A DNA stretch of 64,000 nucleotides from contig NC_082406.1 in assembly GCF_004011695.2 (NCBI RefSeq), positions 1,922,001-1,986,000 on the forward strand. The letters run 5' to 3'. This DNA is from Ascochyta rabiei. Its lineage: Eukaryota; Ascomycota; Dothideomycetes; Pleosporales; Didymellaceae. This document shows, piece after piece, positions 32,270 through 42,558 of this stretch. The stretch's first letter is position 1. Each line of letters starts with the position of its first letter. The position numbers and the translations under genes were made by a program. The notes beneath the pieces were generated by a model. That model was not told the origin of the DNA. It was given only the letters and a program-made list of their open reading frames with translations, and did no database searches.

Positions 32270-33631
32270 ATGCCCTTACTTCGTCCTACGCGCAACCGGT
32301 TCCGTGCCTTGCACCGCACAGCAACTTCGTATTGGAAGTTGATTACGTTCGTCGCATTTTTGTTGCTGCTAGAAGTTTGCGTCCATGTGCGAAACCATGC
32401 TGTCACGCGTCCGGCCAAGCCTCTCGATGCGCCATTCTACACGGGCTGTCAAGACCCTATCCTGAACAATACCGCACGCGCGTCGGCCGTCCTCTTGATG
32501 CTAGCCCGTAACACGGAAGTCGATGGCGCGGTAGCCAGCGTACGAAGCGTACAAGAACAATTCAATGATAGTTTTGGATACCCATGGGTATTCTTGAACG
32601 ATGTGGAGTGGAGTGAGGAGTTCAAGGAGAAGGTTGGGCAGGCGGTGGGCAAGGAGGTGGACATCAAGTTTGAACAGATACCAAAGACAATGTGGGGATA
32701 TCCAGAGTGGATTGATCAGGTGAAGGCAAAAGGAATTATGCAAATGATGAAGCGCAAGAAGATACAATACGGTGGGTCCGAGAGTTATCGTCACATGTGC
32801 CGCTTCCAATCCGGGTACGTTGCATCGATTCTTCCAACTTACCTTCCTTGTCCTCCTTCTTTCATCAAAGACTTCTTGCGCACAGTCCTGACTTGCACCA
32901 TCAGTTTCTTCTTCGATCACCCTGCCCTTCTTCCCTATAAGTACTACTGGCGCGTCGAGCCAAGCATCCGCTTCACCTGCGCCCTAACCTACGACCCCTT
33001 TGTCTCCATGGAAACCCACAAGAAGCGCTACGGCTACAATATCGCCCTCTGGGAACGTGGTCAAACCGTTCCCTCACTCTTCCGCAAACTCTCCGATTTT
33101 AAATCTACCAACTACCTTCCCACATCTCCGCTCTGGACGGCAATGATCGACGCATCGTACATGCCATGGCCATTCCGTCGTGCTCTCGCTTGGCTGAGGA
33201 ACAGAGATGGCAACGGCGATTTGTGGAACATGTGTCATTTTTGGAGTAACTTCGAGATTGCGGATCTAGATTTTTTCCGCTCGGACGCGTACCGCAAAGT
33301 CTTTGAATACTTAGATAGGGAGGGTGGGTTCTACTACGAGAGGTGGGGCGATGCGCCTGTACATTCGCTCGCGGCTGCTATGCTACTCAAGCCGGAGGAA
33401 CTACACCACTTTTCGGACCTTGGGTATATACATGATGGGCTGCAGTATTGTACGTTTCAGAGTACGCAAGACGAGAAGAAGAGGGGATATGCTATTCCAC
33501 CGGGTGTTAGTGGGAGGGGGCACGGGAAGATTGAGGGAAGAGAAGAGGTGGGGTGTAGGTGTAGATGTGACCCTGAAGCGAGGGTCGTGGAGCCGGTTTG
33601 TCTGAACAGGTTTGGTTTGGCCATGGCTTGA
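32270..33631 (+). CDS. GT15 family alpha-1,2-mannosyltransferase (KRE2/MNT1/KTR type)
   Basis: Model: exons 32270-32814 and 32905-33631 with one 90-base GT..AG intron, giving 423 residues. A signal anchor at residues 23-40 (KLITFVAFLLLLEVCVHV) predicts a type II Golgi protein. GT15 landmarks follow: RNTEVDGAVASVRSVQEQFN, YPWVFLNDVEWSEEF, the exon-junction motif RFQSGFFFDHP, YKYYWRVEPSIRFTC, and the catalytic-region boxes MCHFWSNFEIAD (about residue 290) and ERWGDAPVHS (about 328). The enzyme adds alpha-1,2-mannose from GDP-mannose to O- and N-glycans. The C terminus has the usual Cys-rich C.C.CDP region. Directly after the stop another frame (about 33612-33809) looks coding, so an alternative last exon or a frameshift is possible. 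The gene lies between two LTR-like direct repeats. Confidence 0.9.
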   Translation: MPLLRPTRNRFRALHRTATSYWKLITFVAFLLLLEVCVHVRNHAVTRPAKPLDAPFYTGCQDPILNNTARASAVLLMLARNTEVDGAVASVRSVQEQFNDSFGYPWVFLNDVEWSEEFKEKVGQAVGKEVDIKFEQIPKTMWGYPEWIDQVKAKGIMQMMKRKKIQYGGSESYRHMCRFQSGYVASILPTYLPCPPSFIKDFLRTVLTCTISFFFDHPALLPYKYYWRVEPSIRFTCALTYDPFVSMETHKKRYGYNIALWERGQTVPSLFRKLSDFKSTNYLPTSPLWTAMIDASYMPWPFRRALAWLRNRDGNGDLWNMCHFWSNFEIADLDFFRSDAYRKVFEYLDREGGFYYERWGDAPVHSLAAAMLLKPEELHHFSDLGYIHDGLQYCTFQSTQDEKKRGYAIPPGVSGRGHGKIEGREEVGCRCRCDPEARVVEPVCLNRFGLAMA

Positions 33632-34384
33632 TGTGTATGCTGTTTACAAGTATGCGAGTGATATCAGGTCGCAAGATATCAATGTCGGCGAGACGGGCCT
33701 GGGGTCGCAGATTTCATCTGAGGTGCAAGCGTTGGAGGAGCGGCTACAGAAGTGGAACGCCACTTGCGCGTGGTGCTGGGCACGCAGACGGGGTGTGCGC
33801 AGGGCATAGGGTAGCGGACTGCACAGCGGTTTAGGCGATCAGCGTTTGTTATAGGATCGCAGAAATGCAGGAGTTAGTGTAGTAGATGGTAGTAACGTGC
33901 GTGATTGTAAAGTTGTATACAGATAGGAGCAGCAAAGGTAATAAGCTACGAACGACTCATAGCTGCAAAAGAGAACAGCGACTAGCAAGAGGTGACTGCT
34001 AAGGCCAGGAAGATTTCTAGTTACTGTTGTAAGCGTAGAAAGAGGTAGGGGTGCATGTTGCCTGGCAGAGGAGTTTAAATTACTTTAGCACTGTCTTGCA
34101 TTTCTAAAAATTCTAGGCTAGGACAATATTACAGATAAACATCTGAATTGTTTTTCTGCTAAGCAAAGTAGAGCTGCAACGTTAAGATCTATACAGTAGA
34201 GAAGGTAAAAGAGTTGCTAGAAAGTAAGCTAGTAGGATAAATATAACATAACCAACTATAAAGAACGCTTAATAAGTCCTAAGAGAGAGGAGTTCTATAT
34301 ATCATAGTAATAGTAGTACACTTAGAGATAGATAGAAGGAGTAGAAACGCTTCTATAAGAGTTAAATAAGGCATAGTAGGCTAT
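33632..34384. other. Intergenic, becoming AT-rich
   Basis: The first about 200 bases contain coding-like text in another frame (see the GT15 entry). From about 34060 the DNA becomes AT-rich with RIP-like character and holds no gene. Confidence 0.5.
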
Positions 34385-34607
34385 TGTTAGGATTAGGGGC
34401 TGTTACAGGACTAAGAGACGAGATGATTAGAGGGAATGGAATGTATTGTAGGTAAGAATAGACAAATTGCTACTGTATTAGAGTAATTCCTACATCCCTT
34501 ATATCCTTTAGGTAACTAGTAAGCACTAGTACCTAAGTATGGCTGGTAACGGGCCATAACAGATTAAGCTAAGACGTTAAGGCTCCTGGTAGGTAGGAGT
34601 CCTAACA
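34385..34607 (+). repeat. LTR-like repeat, right copy
   Basis: Begins TGTTAGGA and ends TCCTAACA, a perfect 8-base terminal inverted repeat with the TG..CA outline of an LTR. It aligns with 31646-31873 in direct orientation. The five bases on each side (GCTAT and ATTGT) are not identical, so no target-site duplication is visible. Confidence 0.75.
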
Positions 34608-34923
34608 ATTGTTACTAATCTACGGTGAATAGCTTTACTATGCACTGGTTCGAGAACCTTAACAGCAGCTTAAAAATTATGATTAGGTAGATCAGCCTTA
34701 TGCATAAGAACTTAAGGAGAAATAAGTGTAGTGGTGCATGAAACAAGCAGCGAAATCAGCTTATGTACCTAGGCTGCCTTCGGTGCGAATATAGGAAGCC
34801 AGAAGAGAAGTTGTTAAGAACGAGTCCAAATTAGGAAACGCTTCCAGATCCTACGGTAATAAAGACTCGAATTTTCGATTTCTCTCGCCATCACAAGCCA
34901 AGCTAATATCTCACTACCAAAAC
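34608..34923. other. Promoter-side spacer of the GNAT gene
   Basis: AT-rich at first, then normal composition in the last about 100 bases. No reading frame or RNA gene is seen. Confidence 0.4.
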
Positions 34924-35643
34924 ATGCATGTCCGTCTTGCGCAACCGTCAGATGAGCCAGTCATGGCCGCCATCTGCGCTCGAGCCTTCTTCGAAGAAGA
35001 CCTCTTCGGCCGGGTGATCCATCCCCACCGAGCCGAGTATCCCCAGGATGTGCAGATCTTCTGGCACGAATGGCTGCGCAACGACTGGGCCAATCCACGA
35101 AACAAGATCATCCTCGCCGTCACTGCCGGAGACGACCAGCAAGAAAAGGTCGTCGGGGCCGCAGTTTGGCAACGCCAGGGCGACGACTTGGGCGCGCAGC
35201 AAGTCATCTCAGCGTGGTCTGATCCAGGACACTTTCCAGCCTTAGCCTCGACGAATAACCGCGCTCTAGACCCTTCGAAGAAGACCTTGATGGCAGAGTC
35301 CGTTCCCTACACAAAGCACTACTGGTCTGGCCCGTGCGCGATTAATTGGTACCTTTCGTTGTGCTGTGTGGATCCAGCTGTCAAGGGTCGTGGGGCGGGA
35401 CGGCTGCTAGTGCAGTGGGGCTTGGATCGTGCGAACGCAGAGGGAGTCAGGGCGAGTGTGATGGCGAGTGAGGGTTCAGATGGGTTTTATTTGAAATGCG
35501 GGTTTGATGAGGTCGTGGGAAATGCGAATGAAGGGGAGGGTAATCCGTTGCAAAGGGATAATGTGGTGGGTGGGAACATCCTGTTCATGTGGGTTAAGTC
35601 CAAACAATCAGTCGAAGAAAAGACTCTGCAGTCACTGTCATAA
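34924..35643 (+). CDS. GNAT family N-acetyltransferase
   Basis: A single exon of 239 residues starting at an ATG in good context (AAAACATGC). The N terminus MHVRLAQPSDEPVMAAICARA is a typical GNAT first strand and helix. Acetyl-CoA binding motif A is KGRGAGRLL at residues 154-162, and motif B includes GFYLKCGFDEV near 187-197. Fungal GNATs of this size and layout transfer acetyl groups to small amines or protein N termini; the substrate cannot be told. The 3' end lies 119 bases from the convergent end of the next gene. Confidence 0.88.
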   Translation: MHVRLAQPSDEPVMAAICARAFFEEDLFGRVIHPHRAEYPQDVQIFWHEWLRNDWANPRNKIILAVTAGDDQQEKVVGAAVWQRQGDDLGAQQVISAWSDPGHFPALASTNNRALDPSKKTLMAESVPYTKHYWSGPCAINWYLSLCCVDPAVKGRGAGRLLVQWGLDRANAEGVRASVMASEGSDGFYLKCGFDEVVGNANEGEGNPLQRDNVVGGNILFMWVKSKQSVEEKTLQSLS

Positions 35644-35762
35644 AATACAAGACCCTGAACATCATCAACCACAACTCAGCCGCTCTACCTTGCGTGGATA
35701 CAGACAATCATTTGGGTCTTTCTTGGAACTTTCCATCAGTCTCGCTGCGCGATGTATAAAGT

Positions 35763-37092
35763 CTACTTTGGTAGGCGCAGTAGCCCTGGCTGGTGTGTGT
35801 CGGTGTGTTTTTTTGCAGGTTCCCGCTTGACTTCGAACTGCACGTCCTTTCTGATGAAGAGCTCTTGGGTGCTCTGCTGACTCTTTCGGTCGGACTCTTG
35901 AGTGCTGCAACGTTCTAGCTCAATATTACCATCCATTGTGGTAGCGCCGCCTTCTGCCACAAACGATTTTCTCTTGATTCTCGCCTCCTCGCTACCACCC
36001 CCCTTGCGCAGCCTCGATGTGTTGTCATTATCGCGATCGAGTCGCGACATCTGGTAGCTTTCACCATTGTCGAACCGGGAAGAGCTGTGATGCACACTAG
36101 ACATGTGCCCGTACGCGCCGGAGTTAGAGGAGTAACCGAATCCTGCTTTCTGTCCGCTGCCAGTGTCGAATCCTTGTATGAACGACTTCAGACATGGTAT
36201 AGTAGCGGCGATTAGAGAGAAACAGAGCTGCGATTGCTGGTACACTAGCGAGGCTGTGCGCTCAACGCCTGGATTGTCGCTATGATGGGCTGTCCTCCAG
36301 GCATGGTAGAAAAGGCCAGCAAGTACAACAAGGGGCAGTCGTAGCGCGAACAGCCCAAGTACCTGCAGCTTGAAAAGAATGTTCATCTGGAGATGGCGAC
36401 ACAAGTAGCTGGGGATGAAAGCCAGTATCAGATCTGTCACGCCGTCGGTGATGACGACGAACATGTAGCGAACTTCGATGCCGTTGCAGATGTCTGAGGG
36501 TGTCTTTGGCGATAGACTGTCGCTCGTGCAACCAGCCAAGACAAGCACAGCTGATACTATTGTCCAGATGACCATAGCCCCAGTAATCACGTTACACATG
36601 GCCCAGGCATTCTTCATGTCGCGTATGAAAAGGCGCCGTACGAGCAAGATTGTGGAAATCTTCGAGAAGCCGAGGGAGATGTAGAGTACAACTTGACCAC
36701 TAGAATAGGTCTATCGGCATGTTAGCCCAAGATGCACATTGGGGAGAATAATGTTACAGAGGCCATCCGAGAGTATTGCTCCGCAGTGATGGATTCAAAC
36801 GATCTTGCAAGTCCGCTTGATAGAGATGCAAGCAGTAATGAGAATTGGACAACACTGGCGATCTGTTGTTGTCAGTAACATTGATACGGCTATTCATACT
36901 ATAGCAAGGTACCTGTGCCACCAGCATCGCTGCATCGTCCAAGCCCAAAACTTGCCATTTGATGAGGATTCGTGTGAGGAACGTCAAGCTGGTGTAAGTG
37001 AAGCCGACAAAAGTGACGATATAGAGGATTCCGCTGTGGTCATTGGGCGTGACACGCGCCCAGCGATGGCCTTCCTGCACCATTGCGGACAT
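35763..37092 (-). CDS. Rhodopsin-domain fungal integral membrane protein (SAT4-like, seven TM)
   Basis: Model on the minus strand: exons 37092-36913, 36862-36758 and 36710-35763, giving 410 residues. The introns are 50 and 47 bases, with phases matching when the upstream of two possible AG sites is used each time. About seven hydrophobic segments fill residues 20-285. Family landmarks are the first segment after HSGILYIVTFVGFTYTSL, the LGFSKISTILLVRRLF stretch, WTIVSAVL, and a FALRLPLVVLAGLFY segment. A Ser/Arg-rich cytosolic tail of about 120 residues follows. Proteins of this fungal rhodopsin-like family (PF20684 type) are not light sensors as far as is known. Many are uncharacterised, and some PTH11-like relatives act in signalling. 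Confidence 0.85.
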
Positions 37093-38009
37093 GCTGGAGT
37101 TGTGGGGTTGCTGGCGCGATGGCCTCCTGAAGAGCCATACCTCCAGCCATCAGACTCAGAACAAGCCGCTAGGCCGTCAAGCTTTCAGGCCGTCAAGCCC
37201 TCATGCTGGCATGTCGCCGAAATCACGTCTTTGCGCCTGTGTGCAAACAAAGATAATCACACGCCTGGCCAGTCGCATGGCGCAGTAAGGGTAGGGTGAG
37301 ACAAGGTCGTAGGGCAGTTCGTAAGCGAGCCGTGTCGATGGCATCCAGTGTTGGTGGCGTTCCACAAATGGATGAAGCTGCATCGGACTGAACGCCGCCC
37401 CCCCTCCCCCCCGGTGGAAGCTGACCCACCCACTCTAATGGGGCGCGCTAGCTGTTCACGGCTTCGGCCGGCCCGTCCCCTGTGCCATCACTCCCGCCTC
37501 TTGGTGAGTGGATTCACTGCTGAGATGGCCTTATGCTCGAGCGTACAGGTTCTCAAGCTTTTCCGCGCTCTGGCCTATCGATATTGCCGCCGCGGCTCGG
37601 TTATAGCACCTGAAAGTGGTACTTGAGGCGCCGCTCTATGCACATGCAACACTAATAACCGTCGTCAGTTGTTTCGGATCGCTGCCTATACCGCATCCTC
37701 AAAGATTTGCAGACTGATCCTGTCGTGTTGGATATTTGCTTTGTCACCTCCGTGGTGCGCGCGTCGGCATTCGTATGAATGTCATCGTTACAGACGCCGC
37801 TAGCCGCCCACCTTCTTCTCTAGACTGCGCGTGGAATGAAAGGCTTAGCCTAGTCAGGTAGTCCTGGAATATCTCTGTCGTTGCAGGCTACTTTGCACCT
37901 CAGTGGCACCCAGGTTTCTTTTTCTATCCCTCGATCTTGCTGTCGTTTGGTCAACACTTCCACATCATCCATCTGTGTCGACTTGTCCCTTCCTTGTTGC
38001 TTTTCCACC
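37093..38009. other. Divergent promoter region
   Basis: About 0.9 kb between the start of the rhodopsin-like gene (-) and the start of the permease gene (+), so both promoters should be here. Short frames only. A C-run and G/C-rich stretch lies near 37395-37420. Confidence 0.5.
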
Positions 38010-39793
38010 ATGTCAGACCTGAAGACTGAGGCTGTCACTGCCGCTCAGCCTCGTGACAGCGAGTCACAGCAGAATGTAGTCGTTTCGGAAAAGAAAGGCA
38101 CCGCCGGCGACCAGCAGGATATGCATCGTATGGGTAAGCAGCAGGAGCTGCGACGCAACTTCCGGTTTGTGTCGATCTTTGGCTACAGCATGGTGTTGAT
38201 GGCGACATGGGAAACTATATTAACGTAAGTGCGTGTTAAAGATTGAATTCCTGTTTCTGACATTCTGCAGAACTCTGATCATCCCATTGACAAATGGTGG
38301 TACTGGCGGGGCTATTGTCATGTTCCTCGTCACAGCAGTATGTATGGGATTTGTCATTGTCTCAATGGCCGAGATGGCTTCAATGCAAGTGCTGGTCTCT
38401 CTGCGGGCGTTGCCCCACCATGTTGCGGGGTTGCTGACCGAATGAAGGGCTCCTACTTCCGGAGGACAGTACCACTGGGTATCTGAGTTTGCACCAAAGA
38501 AACATCAGAAGTTTCTGAGTTACCTTGTGTATGTTGTCTTCGATCTATCAAAGAGCATTCGCGCTAAAGTATCTCAGTGGCTGGCTCTGCGTGCTGGGTT
38601 GGCAGACTGGAATCGCGTCCATCGCCTTCCTCGCTGGCGGACAAATCCAGGGGCTCGTCATCCTCAACAACGCAAACTACGTCCCCGAGCGATGGCATGG
38701 TACCCTCTTAGTCATTGCGGTAGCGACTTTCTCGATTCTCTTCAACACGCTACTCGCCCGTAAGCTGCCACTGGTTGAGGGCATCGTCCTGGTCCTGCAT
38801 ATTTTCGGTTTCTTCGCTGTTTTCATCACCATGTGGGTTCTAGGGCCCCGCAGCCCGTCAAAAGAGGTGTTTGGTGGTTTCCAAGACAACGCGGGATGGG
38901 GCAGTATAGGTTTGTCTGTGCTGGTAGGACAGCTATCGCCCATCTTTTCTCTTCTGGGTGCTGATGCTGCGACACACATGTCTGAGGAGTTGAAGGACGC
39001 ATCGCATACACTTCCCCGCGCCATGATATGGACAGCGGTCGTAAACAGCAGCCTGGGTTTTCTCATGCTAGTAACCTTCTGCTTCTGCCTTGGCGACGTG
39101 GAAAGCGCCATCTCATCGCCAACAGGACAGCCCCACATCCAGATCATGTACAACGCTACACAGTCGGTCCCAGGTGCGACAGCTCTTGCTTCGATTACGA
39201 CCATTATGGCGGTATTTGGTTGCGTCAACAACGTGGCGACGTGCTCGCGCCAGCTCTTCGCATTTGCTCGCGACCATGGCGGTAAGAAGTGCCTTGATTT
39301 AACAAACGAGTTCAGAGCTAACACTTGTGCAGTACCCTTTAGCGCTTTCTTGTCTGAAGTTCGTCCAGGTTGGGATATCCCCCTCAACAGCGTTCTCGTC
39401 TCCTTTGCTATTGCCATCGGGCTGTCCCTCATCAACATCGGCAGTACTGTAGCGTTTAACTCGGTGGCCTCGCTAGGCACCTGCGCTCTCCTGTCTTCTT
39501 ACATCGTCAGTATCTCCTGCATGTTTGTCAAGAGGTGGAACGGCGAACCTCTCCTTCCGTGCAAGTTCTCGCTCGGCCGCGCTGGAATCTGGATCAACGG
39601 TATATCTGTCGTGTACCTGTGGGTGGCATTGGTCTTTGCCTTCTTTCCTACATTCCCGAACCCAAAGCCCGACCTGATGAACTGGAACATTCTCATATAC
39701 GGCGTGGTCGTGGTATTCTCGCTTGTATACTTCTTTGTTAAGGGGCGCAAAGTGTACGTCGGGCCTGTCGAGTACCTCAACAAGGATCTTTAA
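38010..39793 (+). CDS. Amino acid/choline/GABA permease (APC superfamily, ACT family)
   Basis: Model: exons 38010-38224, 38271-38384, 38448-38528, 38578-39281 and 39333-39793, giving 524 residues. Intron 2 (38385-38447) begins GCAAGT and ends AG, a GC-AG intron with a CTGAC branch site; no GT donor restores the frame. Intron 4 is 51 bases without a stop, so its retention would add 17 residues. Family marks are a cytosolic N terminus, FGYSMVLMATWETI in TM1, NGGTGGAIVMF, SMAEMASMAPTSGGQYHWV, GWLCVLGWQTG, FSLLGADAATHMSEELKDAS and FARDHGVPFS. About 12 membrane segments are expected. The layout matches Hnm1 choline and Uga4-type GABA transporters of the plasma membrane; the exact substrate is uncertain. 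Confidence 0.88.
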
Positions 39794-41274
39794 GAATAGC
39801 TTCGAACATGGCAAGCATCTGGGATAGAAACGCAGTATCAATCTAGACTCAAATGTAACGTTACCTTTTTTCTTCTACTTCCACCCTGTTGTCATGCTTC
39901 GGTCTTAAGCTCTAACCATTGCTTGTGGTCCACAAACTCTTTTGCACCTGTGCATATAGCAACGGAACAGTGTTCAACCTGTAAGGCAACAAGCTGGAAT
40001 ACACCGAACATGCGCGTCTCTTCAATGACCAGTCTGCAGGTCACTCAGAATACGTCTATCCTGGCAAGTGGGCGTCCGTTAGTCTGGATATGTGTTTATC
40101 GTGGACGTGACGTACCTATCAAGCCGGCTGCATACTTACACTTTCTCACTTCGACCATAACATCCACAGCATCCAAACGATACACGGAATGGCGACTATC
40201 GACAGAAAAGCCCCCTCCAGCTCGCACAGGGACGATGAACAGGACCAGGCTTACAGCGACGTTGACTATCCAAGCTGGAACCAAGATAAGACGACATGTG
40301 TATTGAGCGATGATGGCAGTAATGTAGTTGCAGGGATAGAATGTCAAGGACTTCTTTTAAACCTGTTGTTGAGCACGCGAGATGGCAGAGTTGAGGGCAA
40401 GTGGGCTCGATTCATCCACAGCAAGCGACTTGATGCACCTCAAAGCGTTGTAAACCCTTGTCCTCGTAGACCGTAAGGCTCTTTGCCATTTTGGTGCAGT
40501 TCTGTCAAGTATGGACAGCGACAAGAGATCAAACTCGGTTCAAGTCCGCGAAGACACAAAGAGCGTTTTGACGTTACAACTCGGTCGTGACAAGAGGGTC
40601 TCTTTGTTAATGGCAGTAACCGCAGATTGTCAGGATGCAAACGGTGCAGGATTGCAGTGTTTTTTAATGGCACACTGATAGAGGCTATTTACCATGACTG
40701 TAGAATCTACTTGTTGCGGCCAGTAAGAATGTAAGTAGCTATCTCTTACATATAGATAAGATAGCAGCTATACACATAAGTTCTCTTCAAGCATCTACTC
40801 TACCAGAAACTTCTTCTATTCTAGCGTTAAACGTCATCAATTTAAGTAAGCTATTGCGTGTAGTTGTTAACTCTGCAACTGACTGCGTAGCGTAGATCAG
40901 AGGAACCTCTACGCCTTAACTATCTGCCGCTAGCTCTTAAAAACACTAGAATTCAAATTGTGGATACTGTTTTAGAGAGCAACTTCCTTAGGATCTATTT
41001 TTAACGGTGTTGTGGTGCTGTGATAGAGCTTTGAAAAGTAGGTAATGCGTTGTAGTAGGGTAGGTGGAAAGTATATGTGGGCGGAAAGTATATGGACTAG
41101 CTTAGGAGGGAGGGCCTTTCTCATCTGCAGCATCTCTGTTGTGCCGCCAAAATGCGCAAAGAACGGCCAGCATGACATCACCATTAATTGGAGAGAAAAA
41201 AATACGGCACAAACATCTCGCTAAGCGACGGCTTCTTGGTAGCGCGCGTATCTTGCCGAAAAAAATAGGTGCAT
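39794..41274. other. Intergenic region, partly AT-rich
   Basis: Only short frames with no protein character. From about 40680 to 41060 the composition turns AT-rich, like a small degraded repeat. GGAAAGTATATG occurs twice near 41068-41095. Confidence 0.5.
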
Positions 41275-41421
41275 TGAGCAGAGTGGGATTCGAACCCACG
41301 CTATACATTGTTAGTTACGGTGCGCTGATAACGGAGTAGAGGATAACATACCCATTACTGACTGCGGAGGATGTTTAGAACGGACCTAAACGCAGCGCCT
41401 TAACCACTCGGCTGTGATGGT
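41275..41421 (-). tRNA. tRNA-Leu(TAG)-like locus, probably defective
   Basis: On the minus strand a D-arm phrase GCCGAGTGGTTAAGGC (41412-41397) is followed by an anticodon stem-loop CTGCG-TTTAGGT with anticodon TAG. The 3' half-stem CGCAG (41366-41362) lies about 17 bases later, which fits a tRNA intron. A perfect T-arm GTGGGTTCGAATCCCAC is at 41299-41283, and TCTGCTC follows as a 3' acceptor strand. Two things are wrong: about 60 bases stand where a Leu variable arm of about 13 is expected, and the bases at the 5' acceptor position do not pair with TCTGCTC. I read it as a damaged or rearranged tRNA-Leu. Confidence 0.55.
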
Positions 41422-42364
41422 GTTAGATTTGGTACTTCGCGGTGTGAAGAAGTGTAACTTACCCATCTGCCCTTGATGCTGTTGATAATGATGTCGGAAA
41501 ATTTAATGATATATAAACATGGTCACAAACCAGCAGCGAAGCGTCGTACCCCTCTCAAAGTTCGCCTGACAGGCAGGCGAGCAATCGCGATTGCATCTCG
41601 AGGATCTGGTGATTGTATTTTCGGCGACCCAGGATAAGGAAGCAGAAAGGAGGGAAACCAGATGATAAACAAGCTTTGGAATTATCCATTTCGCTGTGTG
41701 GCCTCGGTTGAACTTGTGTCCCGAGCAGAGTGGCTCCATGGCAATTAGTAAGCACAGAACATCAGCCTCCAGAGCAAGATTCTACACCATCGGATCTACT
41801 TTAACACATCTGAACTGAATTCTACAAAGATTACAGTTCTTTTCAAGCACTTTGTTGCGTGAATAAGTCAAGGCAACAAGATTCTTCTACGAGAACCAGT
41901 CAGACGTAGGTACTTTTCATCACCTGTGGCTGCGTTCTCGTTCCTGTTCTCGCAGAAAGGCTCAATCAGGGAAACCCATGGCTCGAATTTGTCTCGCTGT
42001 AGATGCTATTCTGCTGACTTGGGTGAGTATGTGTACTGTCCTAGTTCTTCTTTAGTTGTGGTTGCGTTGCTTCGAGTATCGGTTCCGTTCTGTAAATTGG
42101 TCTCCTTTGCGTGTAAGAGTAAGCAAATCGTCGTCCGAGTTGCAGTCTTTCGGGAAGAGATGGGCTATAGAACCTTCAAACAAGAGCTGGGCCATTGCAT
42201 GCGCCAGCGAGAATCCAGGCATGCATCGACACAGAGTGTGACCTAGGATGTCGGTTTGATGGCAGCGGCATGGCTACAGTGCATTGCTCCGTCTGAGCTG
42301 AACGCGGTACACTCTGCTGAGGCCTGTTGCGCTTCGTAGCCACGTCAAGAGTCAGTGCTTTGCG
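41422..42364. other. Intergenic region, no gene seen
   Basis: Short frames only, none beginning with a convincing ATG. The right part is likely the promoter and leader of the C2H2-like gene and may hide a first exon. Confidence 0.45.
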
Positions 42365-42558
42365 TTGCCCTTCCGGCGTTCTGCAAACGCGTTGCTGCGA
42401 GATTTCCTGCACGTCCTGGATCGCGCCACGCCGAAATCGCACCTCGTCACTGGCTTTCACCTCGCTCGGAGCAGAATAGCAAAGAGGAAGCAGGCTTCAC
42501 TCTTGAGCCTCTGGGGGACGAAGGGTGATGCCTCGCCTGCAGTCACACCAGAAACGAA

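Noticed and set aside
34924..39793. Secondary-metabolite or catabolic gene cluster (GNAT, membrane protein, permease)
   Set aside because: No backbone synthase, no pathway regulator and mixed orientations. The genes look like unrelated neighbours.
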